A stretch of 64,000 nt of DNA from Axinella damicornis (lineage: Eukaryota > Porifera > Demospongiae > Axinellida > Axinellidae): positions 8,488,344 through 8,552,343 of the forward strand of contig OZ007511.1 of NCBI GenBank assembly GCA_963931865.1. The letters run 5' to 3'. Positions within the stretch are counted from its first letter, which is position 1. The number at the start of each line of letters is the position of its first letter. Shown one piece after another: positions 1-17,014 of this stretch. The notes beneath the pieces are model-generated. The model was given only the letters and a program-made list of their open reading frames with translations. It had not been told where the DNA came from and made no database searches. Both the position numbers and the translations under genes were made by a program.

Positions 1-253
1 AAGCATATCTCACAACTTCTATTGAAACATCAGTTGCCTCCCATAACCCACTCTCTCTACATCAATTAATGGGGATTTCAAAGTACCAATAGCTGTATAT
101 ATAGCATTGATCCATATCACAGACCACTGGCTGCAAGAAATGGAAAGGAACTGTGAGATATGTCACGGCAGTCTTTTTAGAACAGCAAAAAGCCTTTGAT
201 TCTGTCCCCCATCTTGGTGTCAACAACTATCTACTATAAAATTGATTTTCCGC
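1..253 (+). pseudogene. LINE reverse transcriptase fragment
   Basis: Bases 1-131 are essentially identical to 19969-20098, inside the larger LINE further along the window. Beyond that point this copy continues into the part of the reverse transcriptase that the other copy has lost: one frame reads AVFLEQQKAFDSVPHLG, matching the conserved KAFDSV motif (first catalytic aspartate region) of non-LTR reverse transcriptases. A stop follows soon after. At about 254 the LINE is interrupted by a sequence starting CAGGGGCGGA, the terminal motif of a transposon family seen elsewhere here. The fragment is truncated by the window edge and by the gap. Confidence 0.75.
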
Positions 254-280
254 CAGGGGCGGAGACAGCTACCAAAAAGT

Positions 281-480
281 NNNNNNNNNNNNNNNNNNNN
301 NNNNNNNNNNNNNNNNNNNNNNNNNNNNNNNNNNNNNNNNNNNNNNNNNNNNNNNNNNNNNNNNNNNNNNNNNNNNNNNNNNNNNNNNNNNNNNNNNNNN
401 NNNNNNNNNNNNNNNNNNNNNNNNNNNNNNNNNNNNNNNNNNNNNNNNNNNNNNNNNNNNNNNNNNNNNNNNNNNNNNNN
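281..480. other. assembly gap (200 N)
   Basis: An unbroken run of 200 N. The round length and the adjoining long microsatellite indicate an unresolved assembly gap of unknown true size. Confidence 0.99.
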
Positions 481-1270
481 ACCACCACCACCACCACCAC
501 CACCACCACCACCACCACCACCACCACCACCACCACCACCACCACCACCACCACCACCACCACCACCACCACCACCACCACCACCACCACCACCACCACC
601 ACCACCACCACCACCACCACCACCACCACCACCACCACCACCACCACCACCACCACCACCACCACCACCACCACCACCACCACCACCACCACCACCACCA
701 CCACCACACCACCACCACCACCACCACCACCACCACCACCACCACCACCACCACCACCACCACCACCACCACCACCACCACCACCACCACCACCACCACC
801 ACCACCACCACCACCACCACCACCACCACCACCACCACCACCACCACCACCACCACCACCACCACCACCACCACCACCACCACCACCACCACCACCACCA
901 CCACCACCACCACCACCACCACCACCACCACCACCACCACCACCACCACCACCACACCACCACCACCACCACCACCACCACCACCACCACCACCACCACC
1001 ACCACCACCACCACCACCACCACCACCACCACCACCACCACCACCACCACCACCACCACCACCACCACCACCACCACCACCACCACCACCACCACCACCA
1101 CCACCACCACCACCACCACCACCACCACCACCACCACCACCACCACCACCACCACCACCACCACCACCACCACCACCACCACCACCACCACCACCACCAC
1201 CACCACCACCACCACCACCACCACCACCACCACCACCACCACCACCACCACCACCACCACCACCACCACC
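481..1270. repeat. (ACC)n microsatellite, about 790 bp
   Basis: An almost pure ACC trinucleotide array that borders the gap. The phase slips by one base twice, near 707 and near 954, dividing it into three nearly perfect blocks. Open frames (poly-Thr, Pro, His, or poly-Val, Trp, Gly on the other strand) follow automatically from the repeat and are not genes. Confidence 0.98.
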
Positions 1271-1412
1271 TAATATTCCCTTGTAGATCTACAAGCTATA
1301 TCTGTCCGTGCAGCAGTGATCATTTCAAGCTCCCATAATTTGTGTTCATTGCATGCATGACGGTGTTGTGTAATCATACAGCATACATTGATGAGTCTGT
1401 GTTGTGTAACTG

Positions 1413-6804
<5,392 letters not shown>

Positions 6805-7091
6805 GGGTACGCGCGATGTATATAATGGTGCGTCCCAGAGTTCTGCTTCCCAGAATCCAAGGCCGCCTTACATCTCCACGGTAACCGCGCCTCTTGAGTT
6901 CCTAGCAGGAATACGATCACTAGAGCGACCGTATATCCTTGGAAATCTCGCCGCCGGATGTGGCGACGAAATTTCCTGGAGACGTCCGATCCGTTATGAG
7001 CAGTTCATGCAGTTGTAAAGCGTACCGCTGCATAATTTAAATGCTGTACAAACTTACTACTTGTATTTGCAAGACGAGGCACAAGTGCGAA
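6805..7091. promoter_or_regulatory. divergent promoter interval
   Basis: The 287-bp interval between the start codon of the CCDC34-like gene (minus) and that of the fibrinogen-like gene (plus) must hold both proximal promoters. No unambiguous TATA box or other core element was identified; the placement rests on gene arrangement only. Confidence 0.4.
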
Positions 7092-8132
7092 ATGTTGTTC
7101 CTGGCCTTTGTAGCTACCCTAGCCATGGTCTCCCTTCCCACTCCGTCTGCCAGCCAGGAAGACACCATCCCTGCCAGTGTGATATTCAGCAATAGTCAAC
7201 AGGTTGTATGCCCTTCTGATGAGGTGTGGGAATCAACACGCGATGAAACAACCCAGAACAATCGAAACTTGATACGTAACACAATTCTGCCGACCCTTTG
7301 TCTAGCTGGTCAAACCCAGACCAGCGCTGTAGCCTCCTGCAGTGAAATCCCCTCAAGCTGTCCTTCTGAGTACTACTGGGTTAGGAATTCCAATGGCACT
7401 GCAGTGCAGGTCTACTGTGACATGGACAGAGTGTGTGGCTGCAACAGTACTGGTGGGTGGACACGTGTAGCGAATCTAAATATGAGTGACCCATCCCAAC
7501 AGTGCCCAGGTGATTGGATCCTGCAACCATTCAGCTCAGAACCAAGGAGGCTATGTGGAAGGAGGAGCAGTAGTGGAGGATGCAGCCCAGCTGTGTACAG
7601 CACTTATGGGTTCAGCTACAACCAAGTGTGTGGACGAGTGACAGGTTATGCATATCGGTCGCCAGATGCGTTTGGACAAACCAGTCCATGGACCATAGAA
7701 GGCCCCTATGTGGATGGAGTATCTCTCACACATGGACCTCCTGGAACAAGGCAACACATCTGGACCTTTGCTGCTGGAATTCAGGAGACCGTCAGTGTCC
7801 GCTTCCCTGATTTTTCTTGTCCCTGTGTGAGTGGATCAGCCGCCGCAAGTCCCTCCTACGTTGGAAATGACTACTTCTGTGAGAGTGGGAATGCTGGCAC
7901 AGGATTCAGGAGTGTACTCTATTCGAGTGACCCACTCTGGGATGGTCAGGGCTGCGGATCCCCTCCCTGCTGTGAGTTGAACTCCCCACTGACACCTGGG
8001 GTGACTGCCCCCTGGTTCTGCAAGCAGATGATCCAGGCCACAACTGACAATATTGAAGTTCGCATTTGTGGGGATCAATTCCTTACAGATGAAGATATTC
8101 TAATTGAACGTATTGAACTCTACATCCGCTGA
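7092..8132 (+). CDS. secreted fibrinogen-related protein, 346 aa
   Basis: An intronless reading frame. The frame is open from an ATG at 7041, but the ATG at 7092 is preferred because it gives a typical signal peptide (MLFLAFVATLAMVSLPTPSA). From about residue 85 the sequence matches the cysteine-rich fibrinogen-like family of sponges and cnidarians: SEYYWVRNSNGTAVQVYCDM, GGWTRVANLNM, YVDGVSLTHG, QHIWTFAAG, DDNIEV-type C-terminus (here TDNIEVRICGDQ) and IERIELYI. These domains are usually secreted or surface lectin-like recognition proteins; ligand unknown. A decayed paralogue lies at 36690-38327, and the signal peptide resembles the one at 62534-62450. The 3' end is partly duplicated at 10230-10560. 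Confidence 0.85.
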   Translation: MLFLAFVATLAMVSLPTPSASQEDTIPASVIFSNSQQVVCPSDEVWESTRDETTQNNRNLIRNTILPTLCLAGQTQTSAVASCSEIPSSCPSEYYWVRNSNGTAVQVYCDMDRVCGCNSTGGWTRVANLNMSDPSQQCPGDWILQPFSSEPRRLCGRRSSSGGCSPAVYSTYGFSYNQVCGRVTGYAYRSPDAFGQTSPWTIEGPYVDGVSLTHGPPGTRQHIWTFAAGIQETVSVRFPDFSCPCVSGSAAASPSYVGNDYFCESGNAGTGFRSVLYSSDPLWDGQGCGSPPCCELNSPLTPGVTAPWFCKQMIQATTDNIEVRICGDQFLTDEDILIERIELYIR

Positions 8133-9296
8133 ACTATTATGTCGTGTACATGAGATTGTGTTTTCCTTGTTGTGGATATGTATATCACTGTTATCACATT
8201 ACCTACAACTGCAAACAGCGAAGATAAAATTAATATTAAACCTCCTTATGGATTCTCGGGGCTACAGGGTGCATTGGTATTAAATTGCTGCTATAATAAT
8301 TATTTAGCACCAAAATATGATATTTGGCACATGCATTTCTCTATGACCAATGTCGGCGCTAAAAGTCCACTCCATTTTTTTGTTGAGAATTCAGTACAGT
8401 ACCTCAAACGCAACCATCATGCAATTGCCAGGTCTGTAGCAGTGACTTTTTGTTGCCTCAAAATGGCATGTGTATAATTATTGTTGCCCCAACTACATTC
8501 CCAAACCCTAAAACTTTCTTTTAGCACCAAAGTGTTAATTACATTTGACACTGACACTTTGGGAGCTAATAAAGCAGCACATTTTGTTAAGTACCAACAG
8601 ATCTGCATGTACTATAATATGTACATTGTATAAACCTAAAGGAATTTGATAATTCACCAATAAGGTTCAAAGACCATATTATATGCTACATATGCATCCA
8701 ACTGGACCAGTATTATAAGGTAGCTAAGTAGCTACCTGCTGCTGACACTCAGCATTTTTACTAGCTGGACACAAAGACCACTGGGCTATCTTCTGCTGAA
8801 GTAGTGCCAATGCCTGATAATTAACGGAGCCAGGGAAACCCTTAGCTACTGCAGGTTATCGTTACAAAGACACACTCAGTGCAGCAGTTGATATACTGTT
8901 AACTAAACAGGAAAGAAGAGATCAACATGCATGTGGAGAGAGTGAAGAATGCTAACTTTTGGAACTGTCTCTCTTGTGCTGACAAGCTGAAATTTGGAGG
9001 CTCAGAACAGGAAGTGTAGCTAAGCCACATTATTTTGCACTGACATCATCAACGGTTACTGTGATATGGATTGAGGATGTTGTGGGTGTATAATGTGTTT
9101 CCTGTATTCTGTGATATGGATTGAGGATGTTGTGGGTGTATAATGTGTTTCCTGTATTCTGTGATATGGATTGAGGATGTTGTGGGTGTATAATGTATTT
9201 CCTGTATTTGAGTAGAGTTCTACTTTTGTCACCAGTAGCTACCTAGGCCATGTCATTGAATAGAATAGCCAATATTTACTCTGTGGTTTTCCTGGA
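8133..9296. other. 3' flank, no gene seen
   Basis: AT-rich downstream sequence of the fibrinogen-like gene. Apart from the 50-bp tandem array listed separately, no coding region or structured element was recognised. Parts of it recur at 10230-10850. Confidence 0.6.
9059..9208. repeat. 50-bp tandem repeat, 3 copies
   Basis: Three nearly identical 50-bp units beginning CTGTGATATGGATTGAGG. The related segment near 10720-10800 carries a single diverged unit, so the expansion happened in this copy. Confidence 0.93.
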
Positions 9297-9430
9297 GTGG
9301 TTGTGTTTACAATACTGCATGTACCGTTAGCTAGATCCGTTGGTTTTGTATACCGGTGTCAATTGTTGGTTGTCAGGTTTGCTTTGTTCAATTGGTGTCG
9401 ACCAGCTACTGTGCTAGCTCAACCTGTTTT
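9297..9430 (+). mobile_element. LINE 5' end fragment
   Basis: Similar to 18190-18300, the region just upstream of the LINE endonuclease frame: both share TACTGCATG, TAGATCC(A/G)TTGGTT, GTCAATTGT(C/T)GGTTGTCAG and TGTGCTAGCTCA in order. It is an isolated fragment with no coding region. Confidence 0.6.
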
Positions 9431-10229
9431 TAATGGAATCATTATCTGGCTACGTGCAACCTCTAATTTCCACAACAATCGAAGTATATAGCTATAGGCT
9501 CCATGCACCAAATGTCAAACTATTATCATGGATGCACAATAAAGTCTCACTTGAGCTCATAACTTTGCTTGCTCACAATTTTCCACATTGCCACATGATA
9601 TCAATTGCTCATTGCCATCAACTTGACGATTTGATGTTGTTTTAGTTAAACCTATAATGCATTTTAGTATGGCATATTTCACTTTAGTAATCATAAGGGA
9701 GGATCGATTGGCCGGCAGTATTAGAATTTCCATATTTTACACACTGTACTGTTATCATAATACGCATTTTATGGACAAAGAATGAGAATTGACAAGCATA
9801 ACTGATGGCAGATGTTAGCAACATTGACTCTGAATCACCAGTAATAACAGTAACAAGAATGTAAAACAATTCTCAAAAATCTTACTCCCCATCTTGAAAA
9901 CGTTAGATCCCATGTCCCATAACCTATCCCATAACCTATGGCCGAACCTATTTCTATTGGCATGCTTCATCCCATTTCCATTGCTTTCAAGATGTATTGA
10001 TATTAGCATAAAAGGGGAAGCCTGAGAGGGTGCATGGGTATTCACCCTTCACCAGATAGCTCAAATGATAGTTATGCATGTACTACATTGTAGACGGTAT
10101 ATTGTAGTCAAAATTGATGAAAAAGTGACGTTTTTGAGCCTCTGCTCTGGTAGCTACCAATAGTGCTGGTGGGTTTCACTGCTTGATTTGGCTATGTGCA
10201 AAAATGTAACTTTAAATTTGTAACTGCAT

Positions 10230-10850
10230 GTGGACTCTACATCCGCTGAAGTATTATGTTGTGTACATGAGATTATTGTGTTTTCCTTCATACATGTATA
10301 TCACTGTTAACACATTACCTACAACTGCAATCAGTGAAGAGGAACATTAAACCTTGCATATAAATTCTTATAGCCTCGTTCCCAGGCCTACCCCATTTTT
10401 GCTGTTCTTCGGTCAGTTCCGTTGACAATAATACACGGATCCGTGTATTATTGTCAACGGAAACTGAAGAACAGAAAAAACGGGGTAGGCCTGGGAACGA
10501 GGCTAAAATTCTTATGGGTATTCTCCACTCCGGGCTCGTTTGGCTGCTACAGGGTGCAATTGGCAATGTTGGTGCTAAAAATGAAAAAGTGCCCTCCTAA
10601 TTTTGTTGTTTCTAGGATTCAGTACAGTACCGGTACAGTAGCTCCCCCGGGTACCTAAAAAAGCAACCATCATGCAATGGCCAGGTCTGCACCATGCAGT
10701 GACTAGGTCCAGGGTGAATTGTGCACTGACATCATCAATGTACTGCATAGGATGTTTGTGGGTGTATAATGTGCGTTTTGCATGCATGCATGTATTTTGA
10801 GTAGAGTTCTGTTTGTCACCGGTAGCTACCTAGGCCATGTCATTGACTGT
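10230..10850 (+). repeat. duplicated 3' end of the fibrinogen-like gene
   Basis: A diverged copy of the last codons and 3' flank at 8104-9260. It starts with the segment encoding the final residues (CTCTACATCCGCTGAA), continues through the shared ATGTATATCACTGTTA and CACATTACCTACAACTGCAA blocks, and ends at a shared CCTAGGCCATGTCATTGA. The middle part has been shortened and a 135-bp transposon has been inserted. It has no functional frame. Confidence 0.85.
10371..10505. mobile_element. 135-bp foldback, TAGCC family, 9-bp TSD
   Basis: An almost perfect hairpin from TAGCCTCGTTCCCAGGC to its inverse, flanked by an exact 9-bp duplication AAATTCTTA (10362-10370 and 10506-10514). The related empty region near 8245-8260 supports insertion after the segmental duplication. 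Confidence 0.92.
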
Positions 10851-10860
10851 CCCAGAAACT

Positions 10861-10941
10861 GACCTTTTGTCCTGCTGTCCCGGAAATTATTGGAGCGAGC
10901 CTGAGCGAGCCCCACATAGAAGAGTTTGCTGTAAATTTTCT
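10861..10941 (+). repeat. dispersed repeat copy (GAGCGAGCCTGAGCGAGCCC)
   Basis: This segment recurs almost unchanged at 17104-17184, just outside the Mutator-like element, and partly at 55665-55725. It contains the short direct repeat GCGAGCCTGAGCGAGCCC. Nature unknown. Confidence 0.8.
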
Positions 10942-11162
10942 TTAACTTGTGTACGTCCATTAACTACCTTGCCGGTGTACCAGGTTGTGGGCAGGAGGAG
11001 TATCTTATCACAAGCTGCCGGGCAGAGCCTCACTCCAAGAGGCAGTACACTCTGCATGCATGTGCAGCTCGTATACGCCACTCCTCCTGCCCCAATATAT
11101 ATTTCCTGTATAGTGATTGGGGTTAGTGAGCCCCCCTGACCTTGACAGGGGTCACCTATCCC
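10941..11162 (+). repeat. 222-bp direct duplication, copy 1
   Basis: Nearly identical to 11409-11630 (one substitution noticed, GTGTACC against GTGCACC), separated by about 246 bp. The close identity implies a recent event or an assembly artefact. No convincing coding region was found. Confidence 0.93.
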
Positions 11163-11408
11163 CCTTTATCACAACCTGCCTGGTGCGTCACATCTGGATA
11201 AGTCTCAACACCAGATGGAGAATGGGGAGTAAGCCATCTCTTCGTAGGGGAGGGGATGGGAGGGTAAACTCTGCTGCTGGCACTGCTGCTGGCTGCCACT
11301 TGACGACTGCTACCTTCCCGCCTAATTCACCTGCACGTGCTACCATGTGCGCATGTGTAGCTGCTGGTGACTCCCACCGTTAACTTGGTTTAACTACATT
11401 AAACCTCA

Positions 11409-11630
11409 TTTAACTTGTGTACGTCCATTAACTACCTTGCCGGTGCACCAGGTTGTGGGCAGGAGGAGTATCTTATCACAAGCTGCCGGGCAGAGCCTCA
11501 CTCCAAGAGGCAGTACACTCTGCATGCATGTGCAGCTCGTATACGCCACTCCTCCTGCCCCAATATATATTTCCTGTATAGTGATTGGGGTTAGTGAGCC
11601 CCCCTGACCTTGACAGGGGTCACCTATCCC
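11409..11630 (+). repeat. 222-bp direct duplication, copy 2
   Basis: The second copy of the 10941-11162 segment. The spacer between them (11163-11408) holds no recognised feature. Confidence 0.93.
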
Positions 11631-11894
11631 ATGAGAAACTTACCCCAATCCTACAGGAATGATTATCCACTCCTGGATCCCTGATGCCCGGCCTACAGAC
11701 TGAAGATCCCTGAATATAGCCATCGTGTATCTCATTCACCTGAACCCATAATGCACCTCACATGTACATGCATGAAAGAGGGAGTATACATAGAAAACTA
11801 GTGATGCATGCAAGGAATGACTGCAAATTAATATTTACATGGTCTAATTGAACCGCTTATGCTCTCAGACAGGTAAGGAAACCATACCTTTTGT

Positions 11895-11984
11895 GGTGGG
11901 GACTATTTCACGGAACGGAGCGGAACGGAACGGAACGGAACGGCGGTCTAAAACACGGAACAGTGGCGGAACCACGAAAATCGC
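11895..11984 (+). repeat. 5' terminal inverted repeat of the Mutator-like element
   Basis: It pairs with 17015-17104. The subterminal part is a run of GGAAC units next to a conserved block ending in GGAACCACGAAA. Such arrays often serve as transposase binding sites; that role is inferred. Confidence 0.9.
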
Positions 11985-12252
11985 ACAAGACGGTCTAAAA
12001 CTTGTAGCTAAAGCTACAAGACTCCGTTGTCTACCACCAGACAATCAGGTTAGTTGTTCTACGTGTATATATATATATCCCATTTGCTAAATTACGGAAC
12101 AGTACGCTAGTGGAAAGCGCACGAACTTGTACAGGGGAGGGGCTCGAGGGGCAGGGCTGCATGCGCATAGCAGCGCTGCAGCTAGTTGGCGCATTAATCG
12201 TGCACATATTGGCGGGAAGATACAAAGTGAACACGTGTAGCGAAGATTGAAA

Positions 12253-15200
12253 ATGAGTGTCTTTCGAGTTCAGGTGGCGCCCTTAGCGATTTCAGAAGTT
12301 GTCGCCCTCCTGAAGAACCCACCTGTTGATGGAGTATCAACTCTCCCACCGGCAACACCAAAGGCTGGAGAGATATACATCTATCGGAGCGATGATGACA
12401 CAAAGCAGGGTATGACAGCATCATCCATAAAAGTATAGAAGACCACTATTTGTTTCTCATCCCTTACCCGCACTTTTTGTTGTGCTGTGTGCAAAGCCTG
12501 TTTTATCATAGAATACGCATATTACAGTGTTAGCTATAGAATACAGTGCCAGTTTTAATAGCTAACTACTAGCTTGGGAAATGTTAGGAGGAACTTTGCA
12601 AAGTTCATAATGTGTAACAAAGCCTACACCATTCCATTCCCAATTTATCCACTTCGGAAGACTCAGAGTTGCGGAAGCAAACACTGCCGATCACCGATCA
12701 GACTCTGTTGCCGTACATGTAATGTATACATATCTTTATTTGCAGATTACCTGCAAGGAGAAAAAATAAAGCAGTTAGTTTTGTTCCTCTAGTTAGTGAA
12801 TAGTAAGACTCACATGTAGAAGCCTCATGATAATGTTAACGACTATTATTCTACAACCAATGATTGACAGCTAAAGAGGAATGTTGTTCAAGCCAATTCA
12901 TACACTTTTAACCATTACAGAGGATTGGCGCTGTGACCTTTATCGGTGGACAAACCAGGGAGTACGACAGCTACCAAAGAAAGAGCCCAAAGTGAAAAAG
13001 TCTTATTTCCAGATAAGCACACCGAATGGGCCATCCTCTGCTTTCATGAAGCATGCCTACCAACTGCTCACCCCAAGTAGTTCAAAGGTGGTCCTAATAC
13101 ACTACATTGGGGATGAAAATGCTGCGGTCAACTTCCACCACGGAAACTCTGCAAAGCACATCACAAGGCCACACATTCGAACATGCCCATCTGTTCTTCG
13201 AAGCCTAGAAAAGGAATGTACGCACACCACAACAGCAAAGGTTTACAGGAGCCACATCACACAAGTTCCACCCCCAACACACGCTTCTGTTCTGCAGCCT
13301 CGTAATAAGAAACAGGTAAAGAATGTCAGACATAAGATGCTTGAGAGGCAACGTTTGTCACATGATTCTTTATATAACCTCCACGAACTGGCAACAGATA
13401 TGCCTGATTTTGTGCATGCAATACGTACACACCCTGACCTAGTATGTGTCTGTGCTCACACAGCACTACTTGAAGAGCTCGATCGAGTGTTACTAGTGGA
13501 CTCACCCTCACCCCAATTACTATCTTATGATACCACCTTTCAATTGGGGGATTTCTACATATCAACCCTGACTTTCCGACACACCCTTTTTGAAGAAGCA
13601 CCGGTCATTCCAGTGGCCTTTCTACTACACGAAAGGAAGTTGCAAGAATGTCACGAGGAGTTCTTTTCCATCTGCTGCAAGCTGGTACCCTCCCTCACGA
13701 AAACAGCGAAACCTATAGTGACAGATGAAGAACAGGCATACGTGAATACCATCAGAAACCATCTGCCAACAGCACCTCACCTCAGATGTTGGAATCATCT
13801 TTTTAGGGATGCAATGAGGTGGCTCCGAAGCCATGGTGCTCCATCACAGGATGTGTCTGTGTATCTGAGTGATGTCAGGGCCCTTTTTCATCTCCCTACA
13901 AAAGAAGGATACACACTAAAGTTGACACAAATGGCTCAGAAGTGGAGTGCCCCATTTTTCGACTACTACCGCACAAACATACACCCAGATATTGAGTCAA
14001 TTGCAAGGTGGGCAATTGAACCATATGGTGTGTATGACCCCTACAGTGGGGTGACAAATAACCAGGCTGAGGGGATCAACTATGTCCTCAAAGATTTGCA
14101 ACAATGGCGGGAGGCTCCAGTTGATTGTATGGTCTTAGCCCTACACTACTTGCAAGGATACTACAGGGTAGAGATTGCTCGTGGCCAACAAGGCCTTGGA
14201 AACTATCACCTGCACAGAAAATTCTCTGCTCTAGCAAAATCACAGCCATCCCTCGTACCTGAGCATAATACCTATGCCCCAGAGAAAATTGTTGAGCGAA
14301 TCAAAGGAAGTCTAGATACTTCTTTGCCTGATCCCCCCAATGCTAGCACCCAGGAGCAGGACACAAGCACGGCAACTTGCCATCTGAGCCAAAGGGAGCG
14401 TGCAAAGCGAGTCCTCGAGCAGAATAAAATCAGCATTGATCCTAAGCTGCATACCTTCACAGTAATGGGTTCAAAATCTCCTCACGTGGTCACTCTCTTC
14501 CCAAGAGAAACATGCTCTTGCCCGTCCACATCCCAATGCTACCATATTTTGGCGGCTAAGATGTGCATTGGGCAAGATGACATGTCAACCGGAAAGAAGA
14601 GATTAAACCTCACACAACTTCGAAAGAACGCTCGCAGCCGAAAGGAAAAGAAGTCAGGACGAAAACGTCCACGCCCTGGTGACTGTGATGTTATCTCTGC
14701 TCCTGATGCACAAGGTAACAAGCATGTTCTAGTTCCTGTCTATACAGCCCTATTACAGTGTATCTGTTTATAGGTTCTCCAGTGAAGCATTCAAAGGGTT
14801 CAAACTGCACTGAGAGTGGGCAGAAGAAACCGAACCTCACCCAACCCGGGAAGAAGGTGAAGTCAAGCAGAAAACGCCCATATCCAGGTGACTGACATGC
14901 ACATGTGCTCCTAATGCAGAAGGTAACAACTATTTATATATCGCAACTCTATTAATATTTCTCATACAACAGAATCAAAGTGCCCTGGTACTGCAAGTAC
15001 TGCACAGCACAAAGCAGAAACCAACAATGGTATGTACATGCATGTTCAAATTAGCCCTGAAAAGCAGAATGTGTGCCCCTGTAGCTGTGTCATACACAAA
15101 AAATATACCATGCATAGATGAGGACATGTCCAATCCTGATGAGGCACTTGACATTCTCTGGCAGTTGATCTGCAAGGATGGCATGGAAAGTCATGATGCT

Positions 15201-16772
15201 TCAATCCAGTCACCTAGTGAGTAGAAGTGTAGCTCTGATTCAAAAGAGTTTTGCTCTCCACTTATCTGTATCTTATGCCGACATGTGTTTACATGCATGG
15301 GCAGTTATTCGAATACATACAACTGCTTTATCACAAACAGTGCACATGCATCCAGACCATCTCGGGTCTGATGAATACAATCTCTGGTCTGATGAGGACG
15401 ATCTCTGGTCTGATGAGGACATACTTTCTGGTGCGGATCCTGCACTACTGGCTGCCATTGAAGAAGACGGACTTCCCCATTCTTTTGTCCACAGTGAAGC
15501 AGGTATTGTACAGAGCAACCAGTGTATTGTACTAGCCACTCCTATAGGGTATCTCCATTTGCAAATTGACCTCTATGTATAGCAAAGAGCCTGGGAATGC
15601 GGCTAATAGCAGTATAATAATTTATTATGCAGACCAATCTGGTACTAAGGATGAGGATAATACACCTCTACCACCACCTATGCATGAGGATATCCCACCT
15701 CTACCACCACCTATGCATGAGGATATCCCACCTCTACCACCACCTATGCATGAGGATATCCCACCTCTACCACCACCTATGCCCTCATTGGAAGAACTGC
15801 AAAAGATGTATGCAGGTACATAACACGCTACTAAGTTCCTCTATGCTATACATTCACTGATATCCACATACTTAATTACCAGGTGCAAAAACATGCACAG
15901 AATCTCCAGGGAAGCCTCAAGGTGAAAACTGTGGCCCACAACAAAAGACAAAGGAGGGAGCTGACCTAGAAGAATGCTACGAGGTTGTTGATGCTGATGC
16001 ACATGTTGCTCAGCAAGATTTTTCACCATTTTGGTTGAAGCGGCTTGTGCTTCGGGACATAGACAAGGACCAGCTATTAAATGGTGCGTGGCTGACAGAC
16101 AGACACATCAATGCGGCCAACAAACTACTGCAGGAGCAACATCCACATCAGAATGGCTTACAGGACAGCATTGTCCTCGCCTCTGAGTTAGAGTGGGAGT
16201 CCAACCGCACAAACTTTGTTCAAGTGATCAACGTGTGCGAGCAACACTGGGTATGTGCTTCGAACCTTCGGTGCCCAGAAAATGTCGTTGAGGTATATGA
16301 CAGTATACCTGCGTACTCCACTGGGTCCACTACCCTTAAGAAGCAAATTGCCGTGATCGTACGGACAAAGAGCTCCAGTTTTACACTGCGGTTTGTGGAG
16401 GTACAGAGACAGAGCGGGGGTGGTGACTGCGCACTCTTTGCAGTCGCAAATGCCGTCACACTGTGCAATGGGCAGGACCCTCACCTGGTGAGGTATCATC
16501 AAACCCAGATGAGAAAACACCTGTGCGACTGCTTTCAAGAAGGGAAACTTATACCTTTCCCAGAGAGAGAAAAGCCCCGGGGAATGCGACGTCGCATTTC
16601 AAGCACAAGAGAAGTGAAAGTTTACTGTACATGCAGGTTGCCACACAGTAGTGGCAAGATGATTCAGTGCCATACCTGCAATGAATGGTTCCACAATGAT
16701 TGCAAGCCAGATATTCCAAAGGCATTTTGGCTAACAACTGAAAAGTGGAGCTGTGAAAACTGCCTGGTTTAG
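12253..16772 (+). CDS. MULE transposase / SWIM / Ulp1-like protease / PHD protein, 8 exons, 1146 aa
   Basis: Exons: 12253-12409, 12921-14714, 14774-14887, 14973-15029, 15118-15216, 15356-15502, 15633-15815, 15883-16772. They sum to 3441 nt and every intron is phase 1. Candidate catalytic acids are D256 (SYDTTF), D321 (VTDEEQ) and E436 (NNQAEG), with a CWNH motif between, as in MULE transposases. A SWIM zinc finger (CxCx5CxH) starts at C584. The acidic linker has three 11-residue repeats (LPPPMHEDIPP). The C-terminal exon has an Ulp1-type triad H972 (HWVC), D990 (VYDS), Q1027 and C1033 (GGDC), then a Cys4-His-Cys3 PHD finger at about 1098-1143. It probably mobilises the element; the protease and PHD parts may act on SUMO or ubiquitin-like conjugates and chromatin, which is inference. 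Confidence 0.82.
15675..15785 (+). repeat. 33-bp coding tandem repeat
   Basis: An array of 33-bp units inside exon 7 of the transposase gene encodes LPPPMHEDIPP three times plus a partial unit. The period is a multiple of three, so the frame is kept. Confidence 0.93.
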
Positions 16773-17014
16773 TGACAGAATTTTGTCCTTGTAACCGTTT
16801 TTCTTGTTACAGCTATTTACTTCCTGCTGTGTTCAAAATATTTTATAGCTAGCTAGCTACGTCTGCCAACTTAGCTATTTTAGCTAATGCCTTTAGAAAT
16901 GCAACTTGCAGTCGTTCACTGAGGCTTGGAAACACACAAAACAATAGCATACGCGTAGAACCACTTACCTGCATATCTGCTGGGGTCACGGAACGTTAGC
17001 TGTAACCTTTGTGA

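Noticed and set aside
196..1338. Long open frames of poly-Thr, Pro, His, Val, Trp or Gly
   Set aside because: They are translations of the ACC microsatellite and the gap, with no independent coding signal.
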